A DNA stretch of 64,000 nt from Ktedonobacter racemifer DSM 44963 (GTDB lineage: Bacteria > Chloroflexota > Ktedonobacteria > Ktedonobacterales > Ktedonobacteraceae). The notes under the pieces are model-generated. The model was given only the letters and a program-made list of their open reading frames with translations, was not told where the DNA came from and did not search any database. Numbering within the stretch: position 1 is the stretch's first letter; every line of letters starts with the position of its first letter. A program made the translations under genes and the position numbers. Positions 53,627-62,355 of the stretch are shown here, in pieces. The DNA is taken from NCBI RefSeq assembly GCF_000178855.1, contig NZ_ADVG01000005.1, positions 1 through 64,000 of the forward strand. Reading direction: 5' to 3'.

Positions 53627-55537
53627 TTACTTTTTCTTATCTCGCAGTGCTAGCCGTTGGCGGGCGACCGCGCGTACATAGCGATTGGCATCCTGTGCCA
53701 GCTCCTTGAGTAAGGCCGTTGAGGCATTGGGGTGCTGTGCGCTCTTGTAGCGCTCCAGGGGAATAGGCGAACGCGCGAAGCTGTACAAAAATTGGATGGG
53801 TAACTTCTTATAATCCAACAGTCTCATGCGCAGTGGGTCATTAACATTGGATTGAAGTGTATGTAAGAAATAATCGTGTAGTACCTGGATACGTTTTTGT
53901 TTAGATACGACAGACTTCTGTAATATATCCTGTATTTGATATGGTTGTAGTCCTCGATAGAATCTCCCCCCTACACTATCTTGATTGATAATGGCATCTA
54001 AAAGCTTCAGAGATGTCTGTGGAGATTGCCTGGGATGTGTTGGAGGAATGTGTGGATTGATTATCCTAATGTGTTCAAGGATGTCCAGTGGAATGCGAGG
54101 ATTTCCTGCCAGCTTTTCAAGCACAAATGGTTCTGAATGGTGCATGAAGCGTTCGAATAGCTCTCTGGGTAGCTGTGAGTTGCCTGCAAGCTGGACCTGA
54201 ATATCGCTATTTGCCTCTTCGGCCAGGAGAAAAAAGGCTTCTTGAGGTAGTGTTGGATTGTGTGCTACGGTCTGACGTACTATTGTTTTTTCATCCCTGG
54301 CCAGGGAGAGCAGAATATGTTGAGGTGCTTTGACATTACGTGCCAGCGCCATCCGCACTTGATGAGAGTGATCTTGCGCGAGTTGGCCATACAGCTCAGT
54401 AGAAAGCCCATGTCTGGCCGCGACTATTTTGCGTATAACCATCTTCGTATCCTGGGCGAGCAGGCTATAGATATGTTCTGCAAGCCCATGTCTACCTGCT
54501 ACTGTTTGGCGCACAATCTTATCACTATCGTGAGCGAGTAGGCTGTAAATGTGCTCTGCAAGCCCTTGTCTGCTCGCAGTCGCTCTGCGGACTGTTACAT
54601 CAGGATCTTGTGCGAGTGCCTCCAGCACAGGTATCTCAAGCTGTGGATGGAGAGCCGCCGCTCGTCTCAAGCGGGGATTGTTACTTGTGACAAGTTGCTT
54701 GAGGAGTGCCTGTGGTAGATTTTTGCGACTGGCCAAGCTATATTGTACCTGCGGTTCCTGGTCTTGCAGTAGCTTTTGGAGCACCTCCTCTGGAGTGTTG
54801 AGATGACGCGCGACGGCCTCGCGAACTTTAGCTTGCTGATGCTGAGCCAGGTCTCTTAAGATGTCTTCGTCAATATTCGGACAGTTCTGTATAAGCGATA
54901 CTATGGTGTCTGGATTGGTATGAAATTCCCCCTGGCGTAACCAGTGGTTGACTAGATCGGGGAGAACATTACCTATGAGGAAATACCCAGTGCCATATGA
55001 GCTGTTGCCGAATTGCTCTTTTGGCAAGAGGAGGTCGAGGCGGATAGTTTGTGGATCTTGTGTGTTCTCTAGTTCACCTGCTACGCGAATATGAGCCTTA
55101 CACGATCTCATGAGTTGCTCTTTGATGTTTGATCTGCTCACAAAGAAATCCTGCTGAAACCATTGAATCCAATGCTGCGGAATCTCTTCACAACGTAGAA
55201 GCTGGAGCCAGGCCCTTGGCGGAGACTTTTTGATAAAGTCTGGTTGTGCCAGATTGAGCAGTGGCAGGATAGGGTTCTGCAGAAACTCATGAGGAAACTC
55301 TTCTATCAACTTTAGCAGTTGGGGAAGAGGGGTGTTGGGATTCTGGGCTGTGGCGCGTCGCACGACTTTATTTGGGTCCAGGGCGAAGGCTTCGAGCAGG
55401 TTTGAGAGTGTGTTGGGATTCGCAGCGATGATGGGTTTAAGTTCGCGTTCTTGTGCCAGTTCAGCCAAGCGTGCAGGTGTGGTTTCGGGATTAGCGGCCT
55501 CATCGGCATATAGATGTTTCTTTCTGCGGTGCCTCAT
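53627..55537 (-). CDS. Leucine-rich-repeat-variant (LRV) protein
   Basis: 636 aa built of about 18 repeats of roughly 24 residues with the consensus L-A-x-D-x-x-x-x-V-R-x-x-V-A-x-x-x-x-L-P (for example LAQDPDVTVRRATASRQGL, LAHDSDKIVRQTVAGRHGL, LARDEKTIVRQTVAHNPTL). LRV repeats form a right-handed superhelix used for protein binding. There is no catalytic motif and no signal peptide. First gene of the three-gene operon. The cysteine cluster known from some LRV proteins is absent. The ribosome binding site is weak, possibly CACATCCACC/GAAAGAG. Confidence 0.82.
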   Translation of the reverse strand: MRHRRKKHLYADEAANPETTPARLAELAQERELKPIIAANPNTLSNLLEAFALDPNKVVRRATAQNPNTPLPQLLKLIEEFPHEFLQNPILPLLNLAQPDFIKKSPPRAWLQLLRCEEIPQHWIQWFQQDFFVSRSNIKEQLMRSCKAHIRVAGELENTQDPQTIRLDLLLPKEQFGNSSYGTGYFLIGNVLPDLVNHWLRQGEFHTNPDTIVSLIQNCPNIDEDILRDLAQHQQAKVREAVARHLNTPEEVLQKLLQDQEPQVQYSLASRKNLPQALLKQLVTSNNPRLRRAAALHPQLEIPVLEALAQDPDVTVRRATASRQGLAEHIYSLLAHDSDKIVRQTVAGRHGLAEHIYSLLAQDTKMVIRKIVAARHGLSTELYGQLAQDHSHQVRMALARNVKAPQHILLSLARDEKTIVRQTVAHNPTLPQEAFFLLAEEANSDIQVQLAGNSQLPRELFERFMHHSEPFVLEKLAGNPRIPLDILEHIRIINPHIPPTHPRQSPQTSLKLLDAIINQDSVGGRFYRGLQPYQIQDILQKSVVSKQKRIQVLHDYFLHTLQSNVNDPLRMRLLDYKKLPIQFLYSFARSPIPLERYKSAQHPNASTALLKELAQDANRYVRAVARQRLALRDKKK

Positions 55538-55634
55538 GGTGGATGTGCTCTTTCACGTGCTATTTAGCGGATTCAATCTCTCGAAAGAGGGCATACTCAG
55601 AGAAGACGCGAAATGAGTAGGTGAAGGAAAAAAA

Positions 55635-55713
55635 GGAGGTGACCAGGAGTTGAACCTGGTGTCTGCCATCCGCCTTGCGAAGACGGCGCATGCTGACGCT
55701 GCACCACACCTCC
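55635..55713 (-). tRNA. tRNA-like sequence, loop TTCGCAA (CGC)
   Basis: 79 bases on the minus strand with a 7-bp acceptor (GGAGGTG/CACCTCC), a D-arm-like GTGCAGC…GCATGC, a 5-bp stem CCGTC/GGCGG with loop TTCGCAA that would give anticodon CGC (Ala), and a T-arm with TTCAACT loop. The T stem has six pairs and three bases separate the D and anticodon stems, so it departs from canonical tRNA and lacks an encoded CCA. Either an unusual tRNA or a degraded one. Confidence 0.4.
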
Positions 55714-55724
55714 GAAAACAATAT

Positions 55725-55803
55725 GGAGCGGCCAGGAGTCGAACCTGGCGTCTGCTGTGCGCCTTATGAGTGCGCTGCATGCTGACCGCTGCACTACATC
55801 CCC
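55725..55803 (-). tRNA. tRNA-like sequence, loop CTCATAA (CAT)
   Basis: Also 79 bases, 11 bases from the first and closely related in the D-arm (GTGCAGCGGTCAGCAT) and T-arm (CCAGG TTCGACT CCTGG). The anticodon loop CTCATAA gives CAT (Met), with an A-G mismatch closing it. The acceptor GGGGATG pairs imperfectly with CCGCTCC. The tandem arrangement and shared non-canonical spacing suggest both arose from one ancestor. Confidence 0.42.
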
Positions 55804-55875
55804 ATATCGACCGATTACTCAGTGTGACTACTATAATAGAGAAGAGTTTCGCTGTCAATAGAGCAATCAGCCTGC

Positions 55876-57639
55876 TTACCAATCGGAGGGAGCATAATCC
55901 TTGTAGAAGCGACCATACTCTAGCTGCCCATCGTGGATGGCACTCCAGATGGGATCACAAATACGCGCGGCTGCGTCCTGCATATCTAGCGGCATGCTTT
56001 CCTTTGCCCGCTGCCAGATGGCCTCCTGGGTTGCTGGTGCCTGGCGCGTGACCCAGCCTGGATCAACGCTATTCATATAGATATTGTCCTGTGCCAGGTC
56101 TGCGGCGGCGGTGTGGGTGAGCATATTCAGGGCGGCCTTGGCCATGTTGGTGTGTACATGCGTTCCCAGTTTGTTCTGGGCGAAGCGACCCTCCACAGCG
56201 GAGACATTGATAATGAAGCGCTGAGGGAAGGAACTGTTTCGCAAGAGTTCGTTCAGACCCTTCACCAGCATAAATGGCGCGGTGACGTTGATGACCTGGA
56301 CCTCCAGAAACTCGGTCAGGTCAATCTCTTCGATGCGCTGGCTCCAGCTATTCTCGCGCCGCAGGTCAAGCATCGCTCCCTTTGTTGCATTGCTCACCTG
56401 GCTTACAAGTTGCTGTTCTTCTGTCCTGGGAATCCTTTCAGTTTGTGTAGGGATCGGGAGGGCCAGCGCTTTGGAGGCTTCAGCTATAAAGGACGTTGGA
56501 GGCATGAAGGCGTGGGAACGCGCAACAAGTTCCTGCTGAGCCGCTGGCAGGGTTTCTGGCGTTTGCTGTTCGTAGGCGAGGAGCGGCGCGTAGTAGGCAT
56601 ATGGGCGCTTGACGGTCTGGGCAGCGTTATTGATCAGAATATCGAGTGCGCTATAATGCTCTTTGATATGCGCAATAAAGTATTCTATTAAGGATAGATG
56701 ACGCAGGTCGAGACCATAGATGTGCAGGCGCTCGCGCCACTGCGCAAAATCAGGCTCCGCGCTGTAGCGCCGGGCCGCGTCATGGGGAAAGCGCGTCGTG
56801 GCAATGACCGTTGCCCCGGCTCGCAGGAGGCGTAGCACCGTCGCGTAGCCGATATGAATGCGCGCACCCGTCACAAGCGCCAACCTTCCACGCAGATCTG
56901 CCTGGCTCTGCCGCTTCTGGTAATTGAGATCGCCACACTGGAGGCAGAGCAGGTCGTAGAAGAAGTGTCGTCGGGTAAAACGTTGCTTGCACCTGTAGCA
57001 GAGGCGTGTGCGTAACAGCTCTGGTTCGCGTGTGATCCCAATTGTGATCGCGCTAATGCTCTCGCCCTCCAGGCTTGGACTTATATAGTTAAGCCCCGGC
57101 TCTAGGAGGCTCAGGTAGTCTGGCCTCTCTACCTCGCGTTGACGCTGGAGCACACGATACATAGCCTGGCTATATGCTTCATGCGAGCCTTCTTCATATC
57201 CTTTGTCGAGTTGTAGCCGTTGCACGAAGATAGTCCCCAGCGGAAGCAAATGTTTGAGCTTGATCTTTCCCTGTTGCGCCTGGCGTTTGCCAATGTCGCG
57301 CAGGGCTTTGGCGCTTGCGATAGCTTCTACTGACTCCACTAAACCCGCTTCATCCACCTCATCTGCTAGGCGTGCCACCAGCAATGCTGTTCGCTCGTCG
57401 AATTCTGTTTCTGTTTGTTGGCTTACTTCCAATGTGAGCGTTTTGTCAATGATGATAATATCCAGCCACCTGGAGTGCTCGCCCTGCTCATTCACCAGGT
57501 AACCTTCACCTACTCCGTAGCTGGCTGGAAGAAGCTTTGCCAGCTCTTCTTTACATTGGCTTCTCCCCTCAACCCCTGTTCCTGCCCGCTGCTTGAGACA
57601 GGCGACAATACTCTTCAAATGGTGGCGTAGATCGGTCAT
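55876..57639 (-). CDS. DUF6602-like / zinc-ribbon / SDR fusion protein
   Basis: 587 aa in three parts. Residues 1-170 look like DUF6602-type nuclease-like domains (GVEGRSQCKEELAKLLPASY, VGEGYLVNEQGE, RWLDIIIIDK). Residues about 215-240 form a zinc ribbon (CYRCKQRF…LLCLQCGDLN). Residues 250-587 are a short-chain dehydrogenase: LVTGARIHIGYATVLRLLRA (nucleotide loop), LDILINNAAQTVKRP, INVSAVEGRF (catalytic Ser) and HTNMAKAALNM, where the usual catalytic Tyr of YxxxK is Thr. AAGGA precedes ATG 57639 by 13 bases. It follows the MoxR operon region across the tRNA-like pair. The combined function is unknown. Confidence 0.75.
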   Translation of the reverse strand: MTDLRHHLKSIVACLKQRAGTGVEGRSQCKEELAKLLPASYGVGEGYLVNEQGEHSRWLDIIIIDKTLTLEVSQQTETEFDERTALLVARLADEVDEAGLVESVEAIASAKALRDIGKRQAQQGKIKLKHLLPLGTIFVQRLQLDKGYEEGSHEAYSQAMYRVLQRQREVERPDYLSLLEPGLNYISPSLEGESISAITIGITREPELLRTRLCYRCKQRFTRRHFFYDLLCLQCGDLNYQKRQSQADLRGRLALVTGARIHIGYATVLRLLRAGATVIATTRFPHDAARRYSAEPDFAQWRERLHIYGLDLRHLSLIEYFIAHIKEHYSALDILINNAAQTVKRPYAYYAPLLAYEQQTPETLPAAQQELVARSHAFMPPTSFIAEASKALALPIPTQTERIPRTEEQQLVSQVSNATKGAMLDLRRENSWSQRIEEIDLTEFLEVQVINVTAPFMLVKGLNELLRNSSFPQRFIINVSAVEGRFAQNKLGTHVHTNMAKAALNMLTHTAAADLAQDNIYMNSVDPGWVTRQAPATQEAIWQRAKESMPLDMQDAAARICDPIWSAIHDGQLEYGRFYKDYAPSDW

Positions 57640-57853
57640 AGGTGCTTGCTATCCTTGTGGTCTGCTGCTCGGATCTGTTTTATTAACTCTTCGATTGGCA
57701 TCAATCTAACATGCGCTGTATAGTACTGTCAATCTGACGTGGGGGCTGCATTATGCTTATGGCGGTAATATAGTTTTGTAGCTACTTCTTATTGAAATTG
57801 GTAGTATTTGCAGTCGGGTTTATCTGCTCCTGATGGAAGAGGAGGGCTTTCCC

Positions 57854-57922
57854 ATGAACTCTGAGGAGAATATCAATACGCAGGATGTCCTTTTTGAGAA
57901 TACTAAGTGCCTATCCGAATAA
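57854..57922 (+). pseudogene. Small peptide gene cut by IS5-type insertion
   Basis: A very good ribosome binding site (GAGGAGG) precedes ATG 57854. The frame reads MNSEENINTQDVLFENTK and runs into the IS at 57907, ending at 57922. Removing the IS and one TAA gives ENTKCACLL and a stop at 59319: a 23-residue peptide with two cysteines at its C-terminus. It could be a peptide precursor or a leader. Nothing nearby identifies a maturation enzyme. Confidence 0.45.
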
Positions 57923-57971
57923 CTCAGAGGCTTAAAAAGTCATCAAACCACAAGCAAAACAGAGGTTTCAC

Positions 57972-58364
57972 CTAGAGGTCTTGCACAATCTCAAATGAAT
58001 GGGACAGCACCATACGCCAACTCAGGTCTTCCTGGCGAAAAACATTGCTCAACATGACGCGACTGCTCCTCACCCTCCCTTCTGGAAGATGAAGTTGTGC
58101 AACTTGAACACCTGTGAGGACAGCAACTTCTCCAAAAACATGCACTTCAATCGCTTCACCCGCAATTTCACTGATCGAGATGGGAAAGGCGGTGAGGATG
58201 GTGATGAACTCTCCCCTTGTCTGATCGGGTTCTCCTGGCGAACGCCCGACAAACGTTGGTGCGAGAATCGTTGCCAATAAGGAAGCATCTCTGGTCTTCA
58301 GGGCCTTCCAAAACTGCTCCTGGACGAGAAGGATCTCGCGTTGGACTGGTTGGTCAAGATGCAT
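57972..58364 (-). CDS. SnoaL/DUF4440-like passenger protein
   Basis: 130 aa from ATG 58364 with GAGGAG eight bases upstream. It has the NTF2-like fold pattern: an N-terminal helix (EILLVQEQFWKALKTRDASL), the LLATILAPTFVGRSP turn, strands (IEVHVFGEVAVLTGVQVAQL, SRVMLSNVFRQEDLSWRMVL) and the final SHSFEIVQ strand. DUF4440 proteins are small cytoplasmic binding proteins or enzymes with no single function. It begins 32 bases after the transposase stop inside the same IS, so it is probably expressed from the transposase transcript. Confidence 0.75.
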   Translation of the reverse strand: MHLDQPVQREILLVQEQFWKALKTRDASLLATILAPTFVGRSPGEPDQTRGEFITILTAFPISISEIAGEAIEVHVFGEVAVLTGVQVAQLHLPEGRVRSSRVMLSNVFRQEDLSWRMVLSHSFEIVQDL

Positions 58365-58395
58365 TTGTTTTCTCCTCTTCGCGCACAAAGCTTCT

Positions 58396-59172
58396 TTAAA
58401 GTAACCCTGCGGCACGAAAAGCAATCAAGCCACAGGCAAAGTGGAGAAACGCCAGATAGTTTGCAGGCTTTTTCTCCCACCGAATAAGTAAGCGGCGAAA
58501 ACGGTTCATCCACGAATGTGCACGTTCCACTACCCAGCGACGTGCTTTGAAGCCTGCTTCCCGCTTGATTGCCCTAGCTTCTTCTCCACGAGAGCGTACA
58601 TGAGCAGTAAAGCCAAACTCCTGCAAGATCGCATAGACCTCATCATAATCGTATCCTTTGTCCAGGCACATTCCCTGTAGGCGCTCCTTTATGGGCTCCG
58701 GACGCACGACCACCAAACTCTCGATAGTCGCTCGCACCAGTTTCATATCATGTCGATTGGCTCCTTCAACCGTCAGGCCAATCGGCACTCCATGGCCCTC
58801 TGTCAGCAGGCTGCGCTTGACGCCGGACTTACCCCGGTCGGTAGGATTGGGTCCTGTTTTGTCCCCACCCAGCGGCGCTTTCGTCATCGCTCCGTCCATC
58901 GCGAGCCAGTCCCACTCAATCCCGCAGAGCTCATCAAACTGCTCCAACCCTGTTTGCCAGAGTTTCAAGAAAACTCCCGCTTCTACCCAGACTTGAAACC
59001 GATCGTGGGCCGTCGAATGGGCACACAGTTCGGTTTGGTCGAGAGCTTGCCATTGACAGCCCGTGCGCAAAACGTAGAAGATTGCTTCAGCACAATGTCG
59101 ATCAGGGATGCGAGGTCGTCCCCCGCCAAAGCAATGCGTATTGACGTGGACTGGCAGCAGCGGCTGGAGCAC
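58396..59172 (-). CDS. IS5-family transposase
   Basis: 258 aa from GTG 59172; the reading frame is open upstream (GFRISDELWAV) to about 59265 but has no ATG or GTG, so the real start is unclear and may be further upstream. DDE motifs: LAMDGAMTKAPLGGDKTG (first Asp), CLDKGYDYDEVYAILQEFG (second Asp), VVERAHSWMNRFRRLLIRWE (Glu). No internal frameshift. Presumed to mobilise the whole 1391-bp unit. Confidence 0.82.
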   Translation of the reverse strand: MLQPLLPVHVNTHCFGGGRPRIPDRHCAEAIFYVLRTGCQWQALDQTELCAHSTAHDRFQVWVEAGVFLKLWQTGLEQFDELCGIEWDWLAMDGAMTKAPLGGDKTGPNPTDRGKSGVKRSLLTEGHGVPIGLTVEGANRHDMKLVRATIESLVVVRPEPIKERLQGMCLDKGYDYDEVYAILQEFGFTAHVRSRGEEARAIKREAGFKARRWVVERAHSWMNRFRRLLIRWEKKPANYLAFLHFACGLIAFRAAGLL

Positions 59173-59418
59173 AGCCCACAGCTCATCAGAAATCCGGAAT
59201 CCCGTCGTGGTGCGATTATTCGGCGTTCGTTCTCGCTCTCCTTGCTGGTTGTCTTTTTTATCCTTCCCTCAGTATAGCAGATTATTCGGATAGGCACTAA
59301 GTGTGCCTGCTTGCTTTGACAAGATCGGTCTGTTCCTGAATACAGTATCATCGATGAGTTGGCATGCACTGATTCTCTGGAAGAAGAAGCTCACCGATGA
59401 GTTCTGTAGATATGAAGG

Positions 59419-59576
59419 CATTGTCAACTTAAAAAATTCTGTTGATGAGCATTCACCACTTCGAGACCAAATGAGCCATGATTTTCTAGTAACCAAGGCC
59501 AGAAAAAGGGTACAATCCCCACTTTGAGGTCCTTTTCTCGCATGTAAGCTCTACAGTTTTGATTAAGTTGACAATA
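59419..59576. repeat. 158-bp MITE, copy 1
   Basis: The ends are ATTGTCAACTTAA and its inverse. It is a reverse-complement near-copy of 62356-62513. The terminal sequence TATTGTCAACTTA equals the right end of the IS6-family copies at 45472 and 51246. Non-coding. Confidence 0.8.
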
Positions 59577-59758
59577 CCAGGCATGGACCCTACAATTTGC
59601 TGAGATGCGACACATACCCCTCTTTCGCTATAAGCCTGGTACTTTGGTATGTCCAGGTCTGCTTGTATGTTATAGAACCACTCCTCTAGCGACGTTGTAA
59701 GTGACAACCAGGCATCAATTCCTGCGCTCTTGCTCTCGCTAGAAAGAGAAGCCACCAT

Positions 59759-61060
59759 ATGCACAAACTCCGATGGGAGCCACACTGCTCCATCATTGTT
59801 GCGCTCATGTGTATTGTCTTACTTGGGCTAATCATTGAAATAACGATATATGCTCGCGTTACACCAACCCAACACTCGCTCGCGGCCCAGATAAGTCGAC
59901 AGAGAACGACAAAGAGATCCACTCCTCCCAGTAGTCATACGACTCTGAACAGCTGCCCCCCAGAGGGGCAAGGACGAAGGGCCGTTATCACACCATTAGC
60001 TCATGGACAATTGCCACATATTCTCTACCTGCAAACAAACGATATATTGAATGGCCCCTCAAGTGTGATCGATTTTGACGTGCTGCACAATGATAGTTCT
60101 GAAGTGACGCATGGGGAAATCAAGGAGAGCCTCGTCTCCGCGAATGGAGCATGGCTGCTTACACTTGTTCACAGCAACGGACATGATGAGGTCCGTCTCC
60201 TACGTCTTGATGGGAAAGATGAGCAGACCCTGTATTGTGCACTCTATGGCGCGCAACTGGAGAGCGTGCAATGGTCGCCTGATCAAAGCTACATCGCCTG
60301 GAGCCTGGTCCCGGCGGCTGACAAGCTTCCAGATCTCTACCTGCTCAATCTTCACAGCGGCCAGGTCATGAGGGTCGCGCAGGCCACTCGCGATAAAGGC
60401 TACCAGCCTGGAAGTTGGCTCAATGCAGGGCAACTCCTGGTAAAAGACAGCTTAAAGGATGGATCATCGCACGCTCTCTATGTGTTGGATATCACAAAAA
60501 AGCCTTTTCCCGGGCTTCGGCAGATATTTCAGCCAGAAACACCCCTATGTTGGGACTATGTGGCAAGCAGCGATGGAAAGACACTCTATATAAGTGAGTG
60601 CGCTGGCGGAAATAGCATTTATCGAGGCCCCAGCACCATCAGTGCGCTCTATCTTGCAAGCAACAAGACAGAAGAGATCTGGCATTCTAACACGATGGCC
60701 ATTATAGCCCTGCGCTTTGCAGCGAAGAGTGACAAGCCACTACTAGCCATCATTGGGAACAGTGCTCCAGGAATGCAGGTTCCCACTGAACTCAACGGGC
60801 TCTGGATGATCTCGACTTCTGGAGATGATAGCACCATTGCGGTCACAAACAGGTATGGAGAATATAGCACCTTCGCAGGCTCACATGATCCCTGGTCGAA
60901 CATCTCGCGCGATGGCACCATGTATGTGCTGCATACCTCCTCTAATGAGGGGCAGGGAGATAAGCTTTACTACGGTGTTTTAGGCGGAGGCATACCCGCC
61001 CAGTTTGCAAATATAGCAGAGGGAGGAACACTGGAAATGATAGGCTGGACGGAAGAATGA
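59759..61060 (+). CDS. Membrane-anchored beta-propeller protein
   Basis: 433 aa. One N-terminal membrane helix (IIVALMCIVLLGLIIEITIY, residues about 12-31) is followed by a low-complexity linker and an extracytoplasmic beta-propeller with TolB/WD40-like blades (LESVQWSPDQSYIAWSL, YVASSDGKTLYISEC, WSNISRDGTMYVLHTSS). No catalytic motif. Its stop overlaps the start of the carboxypeptidase gene by 4 bases (ATGA at 61057-61060), so a cell-envelope role is likely. ATG 59759 is chosen; GAGAAG lies nine bases before it. Confidence 0.75.
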   Translation: MHKLRWEPHCSIIVALMCIVLLGLIIEITIYARVTPTQHSLAAQISRQRTTKRSTPPSSHTTLNSCPPEGQGRRAVITPLAHGQLPHILYLQTNDILNGPSSVIDFDVLHNDSSEVTHGEIKESLVSANGAWLLTLVHSNGHDEVRLLRLDGKDEQTLYCALYGAQLESVQWSPDQSYIAWSLVPAADKLPDLYLLNLHSGQVMRVAQATRDKGYQPGSWLNAGQLLVKDSLKDGSSHALYVLDITKKPFPGLRQIFQPETPLCWDYVASSDGKTLYISECAGGNSIYRGPSTISALYLASNKTEEIWHSNTMAIIALRFAAKSDKPLLAIIGNSAPGMQVPTELNGLWMISTSGDDSTIAVTNRYGEYSTFAGSHDPWSNISRDGTMYVLHTSSNEGQGDKLYYGVLGGGIPAQFANIAEGGTLEMIGWTEE

Positions 61061-62073
61061 GAGAGAAGAGAGCTTTGACCAGGCAACGCCTTCTGGCACT
61101 TGTCTTTGCCTGCCTATCCGGACTGCTAACGCTGAGTATCGTACTCTTTGCCTGCATATCCACCGGAGTAATCCCCCTCGGGACAACAAATACACATGCA
61201 ACGCCAGGGATGATGACGCCCAGCCCAACGCCAGAGCCTACGCCTATACCTCCGTCTGTTCTGACCGTGGTGGGAGGCGCGCCACCGATAGATGCCAAAG
61301 CAGCCTACCTTCTGGATACTGATACTGGCAACGTACTGGATGACCAGAACGCGGAGCAGCCCTTGCCCATGGCCAGCACGACCAAAATCATGACGGCCCT
61401 GGTCGTCATTGAAGCTGCAAATCTCAAGCAGGAGGTCACGGTTTCTCCAGATATCCCTCAATATGTCTTTCAGCACAATGGTAGTAATGCCAAACTGGTG
61501 CCTGGAGATACTCTGACAATCAACGATCTGCTATACGCCTTAATGTTGCCGTCTGGTGATGATGCCGCCATCGTCCTGGCGCGCGCCGTCGCGGGAAGCT
61601 CAGACGCCTTCGTCGGGATGATGAACTGCTTTGCCTTGCGCCATCACCTTTTCCAGACACACTTTATCAATCCCGATGGATTGACGTATTACGATGCAAA
61701 TGGCAAGCCCCTACCCGGTCACTACTCAAGCGCACGCGATTTAGCGCGCCTCACAGCGTATGCCTTGAGCAATCCCCTCTTCGCCAAAATTGTCGGCACC
61801 AGGCAGTATGACCTGGCTTGGTCGCCAAAACATGGAGCCTATCATTGGACAAATACCAATGACCTGTTCAACCTGTATCCAGCAACCACGGGCGTCAAGA
61901 CCGGTTTCACCAACGAGGCGGGCTACTGCCTGGTCTTCTCCGCGACACGTGATCATCATCACCTGGTTGGCACGGTGCTTTTTAGCTCCGACACGGATAC
62001 CAACCAGCGCTTTCGCGACGCCAAAACGCTCCTCGAATGGGGCTTTGGCCTGCCTATGCTGCCAGCTTATTAG
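61057..62073 (+). CDS. D-alanyl-D-alanine carboxypeptidase (peptidase S11)
   Basis: 338 aa with an N-terminal membrane/signal helix (residues 12-36), a Thr/Pro linker and a penicillin-binding domain. Active-site motifs: STTK with Ser107 and Lys110, SGD at 166-168 where SxN is usual, and KTG in TTGVKTGFT near 270. It trims the terminal D-Ala of peptidoglycan stem peptides outside the membrane. It is translationally coupled to the propeller protein. Confidence 0.88.
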   Translation: MREKRALTRQRLLALVFACLSGLLTLSIVLFACISTGVIPLGTTNTHATPGMMTPSPTPEPTPIPPSVLTVVGGAPPIDAKAAYLLDTDTGNVLDDQNAEQPLPMASTTKIMTALVVIEAANLKQEVTVSPDIPQYVFQHNGSNAKLVPGDTLTINDLLYALMLPSGDDAAIVLARAVAGSSDAFVGMMNCFALRHHLFQTHFINPDGLTYYDANGKPLPGHYSSARDLARLTAYALSNPLFAKIVGTRQYDLAWSPKHGAYHWTNTNDLFNLYPATTGVKTGFTNEAGYCLVFSATRDHHHLVGTVLFSSDTDTNQRFRDAKTLLEWGFGLPMLPAY

Positions 62074-62355
62074 CTATCCGTGTAAGAACTAGTGTGATCC
62101 CTAAGTTCATTGTTTGCGTCTCTGTCATCTAGCACAATTTCATACACTGCTGTTTTCTCGCCTGGATATTTGCGATCAAACACGATCCCGAAGAAACGAC
62201 CCACGATACCGACACGTAATATGTCTCGCGCACGCTTTGCCTCCTCGGCATACAGGCGGCGCGCGGTGCCTTCAATCGCCGGGACAAGCGCGTCCCCTTT
62301 GCGATTGCCGGGCGCGAGGGTGACGTGCGGATCGCGGGCAAGGCGCTTGGCCTGG
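62070..62355 (-). pseudogene. PPOX-class oxidoreductase, C-terminal fragment
   Basis: The frame opens at the MITE edge: QAKRLARDPHVTLAPGNRKG, DALVPAIEGTARRLYAEEAK, YPGEKTAVYEIVLDD and a stop at 62070. This matches the C-terminal half of F420/flavin-dependent pyridoxamine-5'-phosphate-oxidase-like proteins. Its start is lost at 62356. Its stop codon overlaps that of the carboxypeptidase on the other strand. Confidence 0.65.

Larger units (their letters stand above)
57907..59297 (-). mobile_element. IS5-family element with passenger gene, 1391 bp
   Basis: Perfect 16-bp terminal repeats GTGCCTATCCGAATAA (57907-57922 and inverted at 59282-59297) with TAA directly outside both ends (57904-57906, 59298-59300). 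Inside are an IS5 transposase and, on the same strand after it, a SnoaL-like gene. Between that gene and the left end, 57927-57958 encodes FACGLMTF, a trace of a second transposase C-terminus. The passenger therefore seems to have been trapped between two related IS5 ends that now move as one. Confidence 0.85.
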
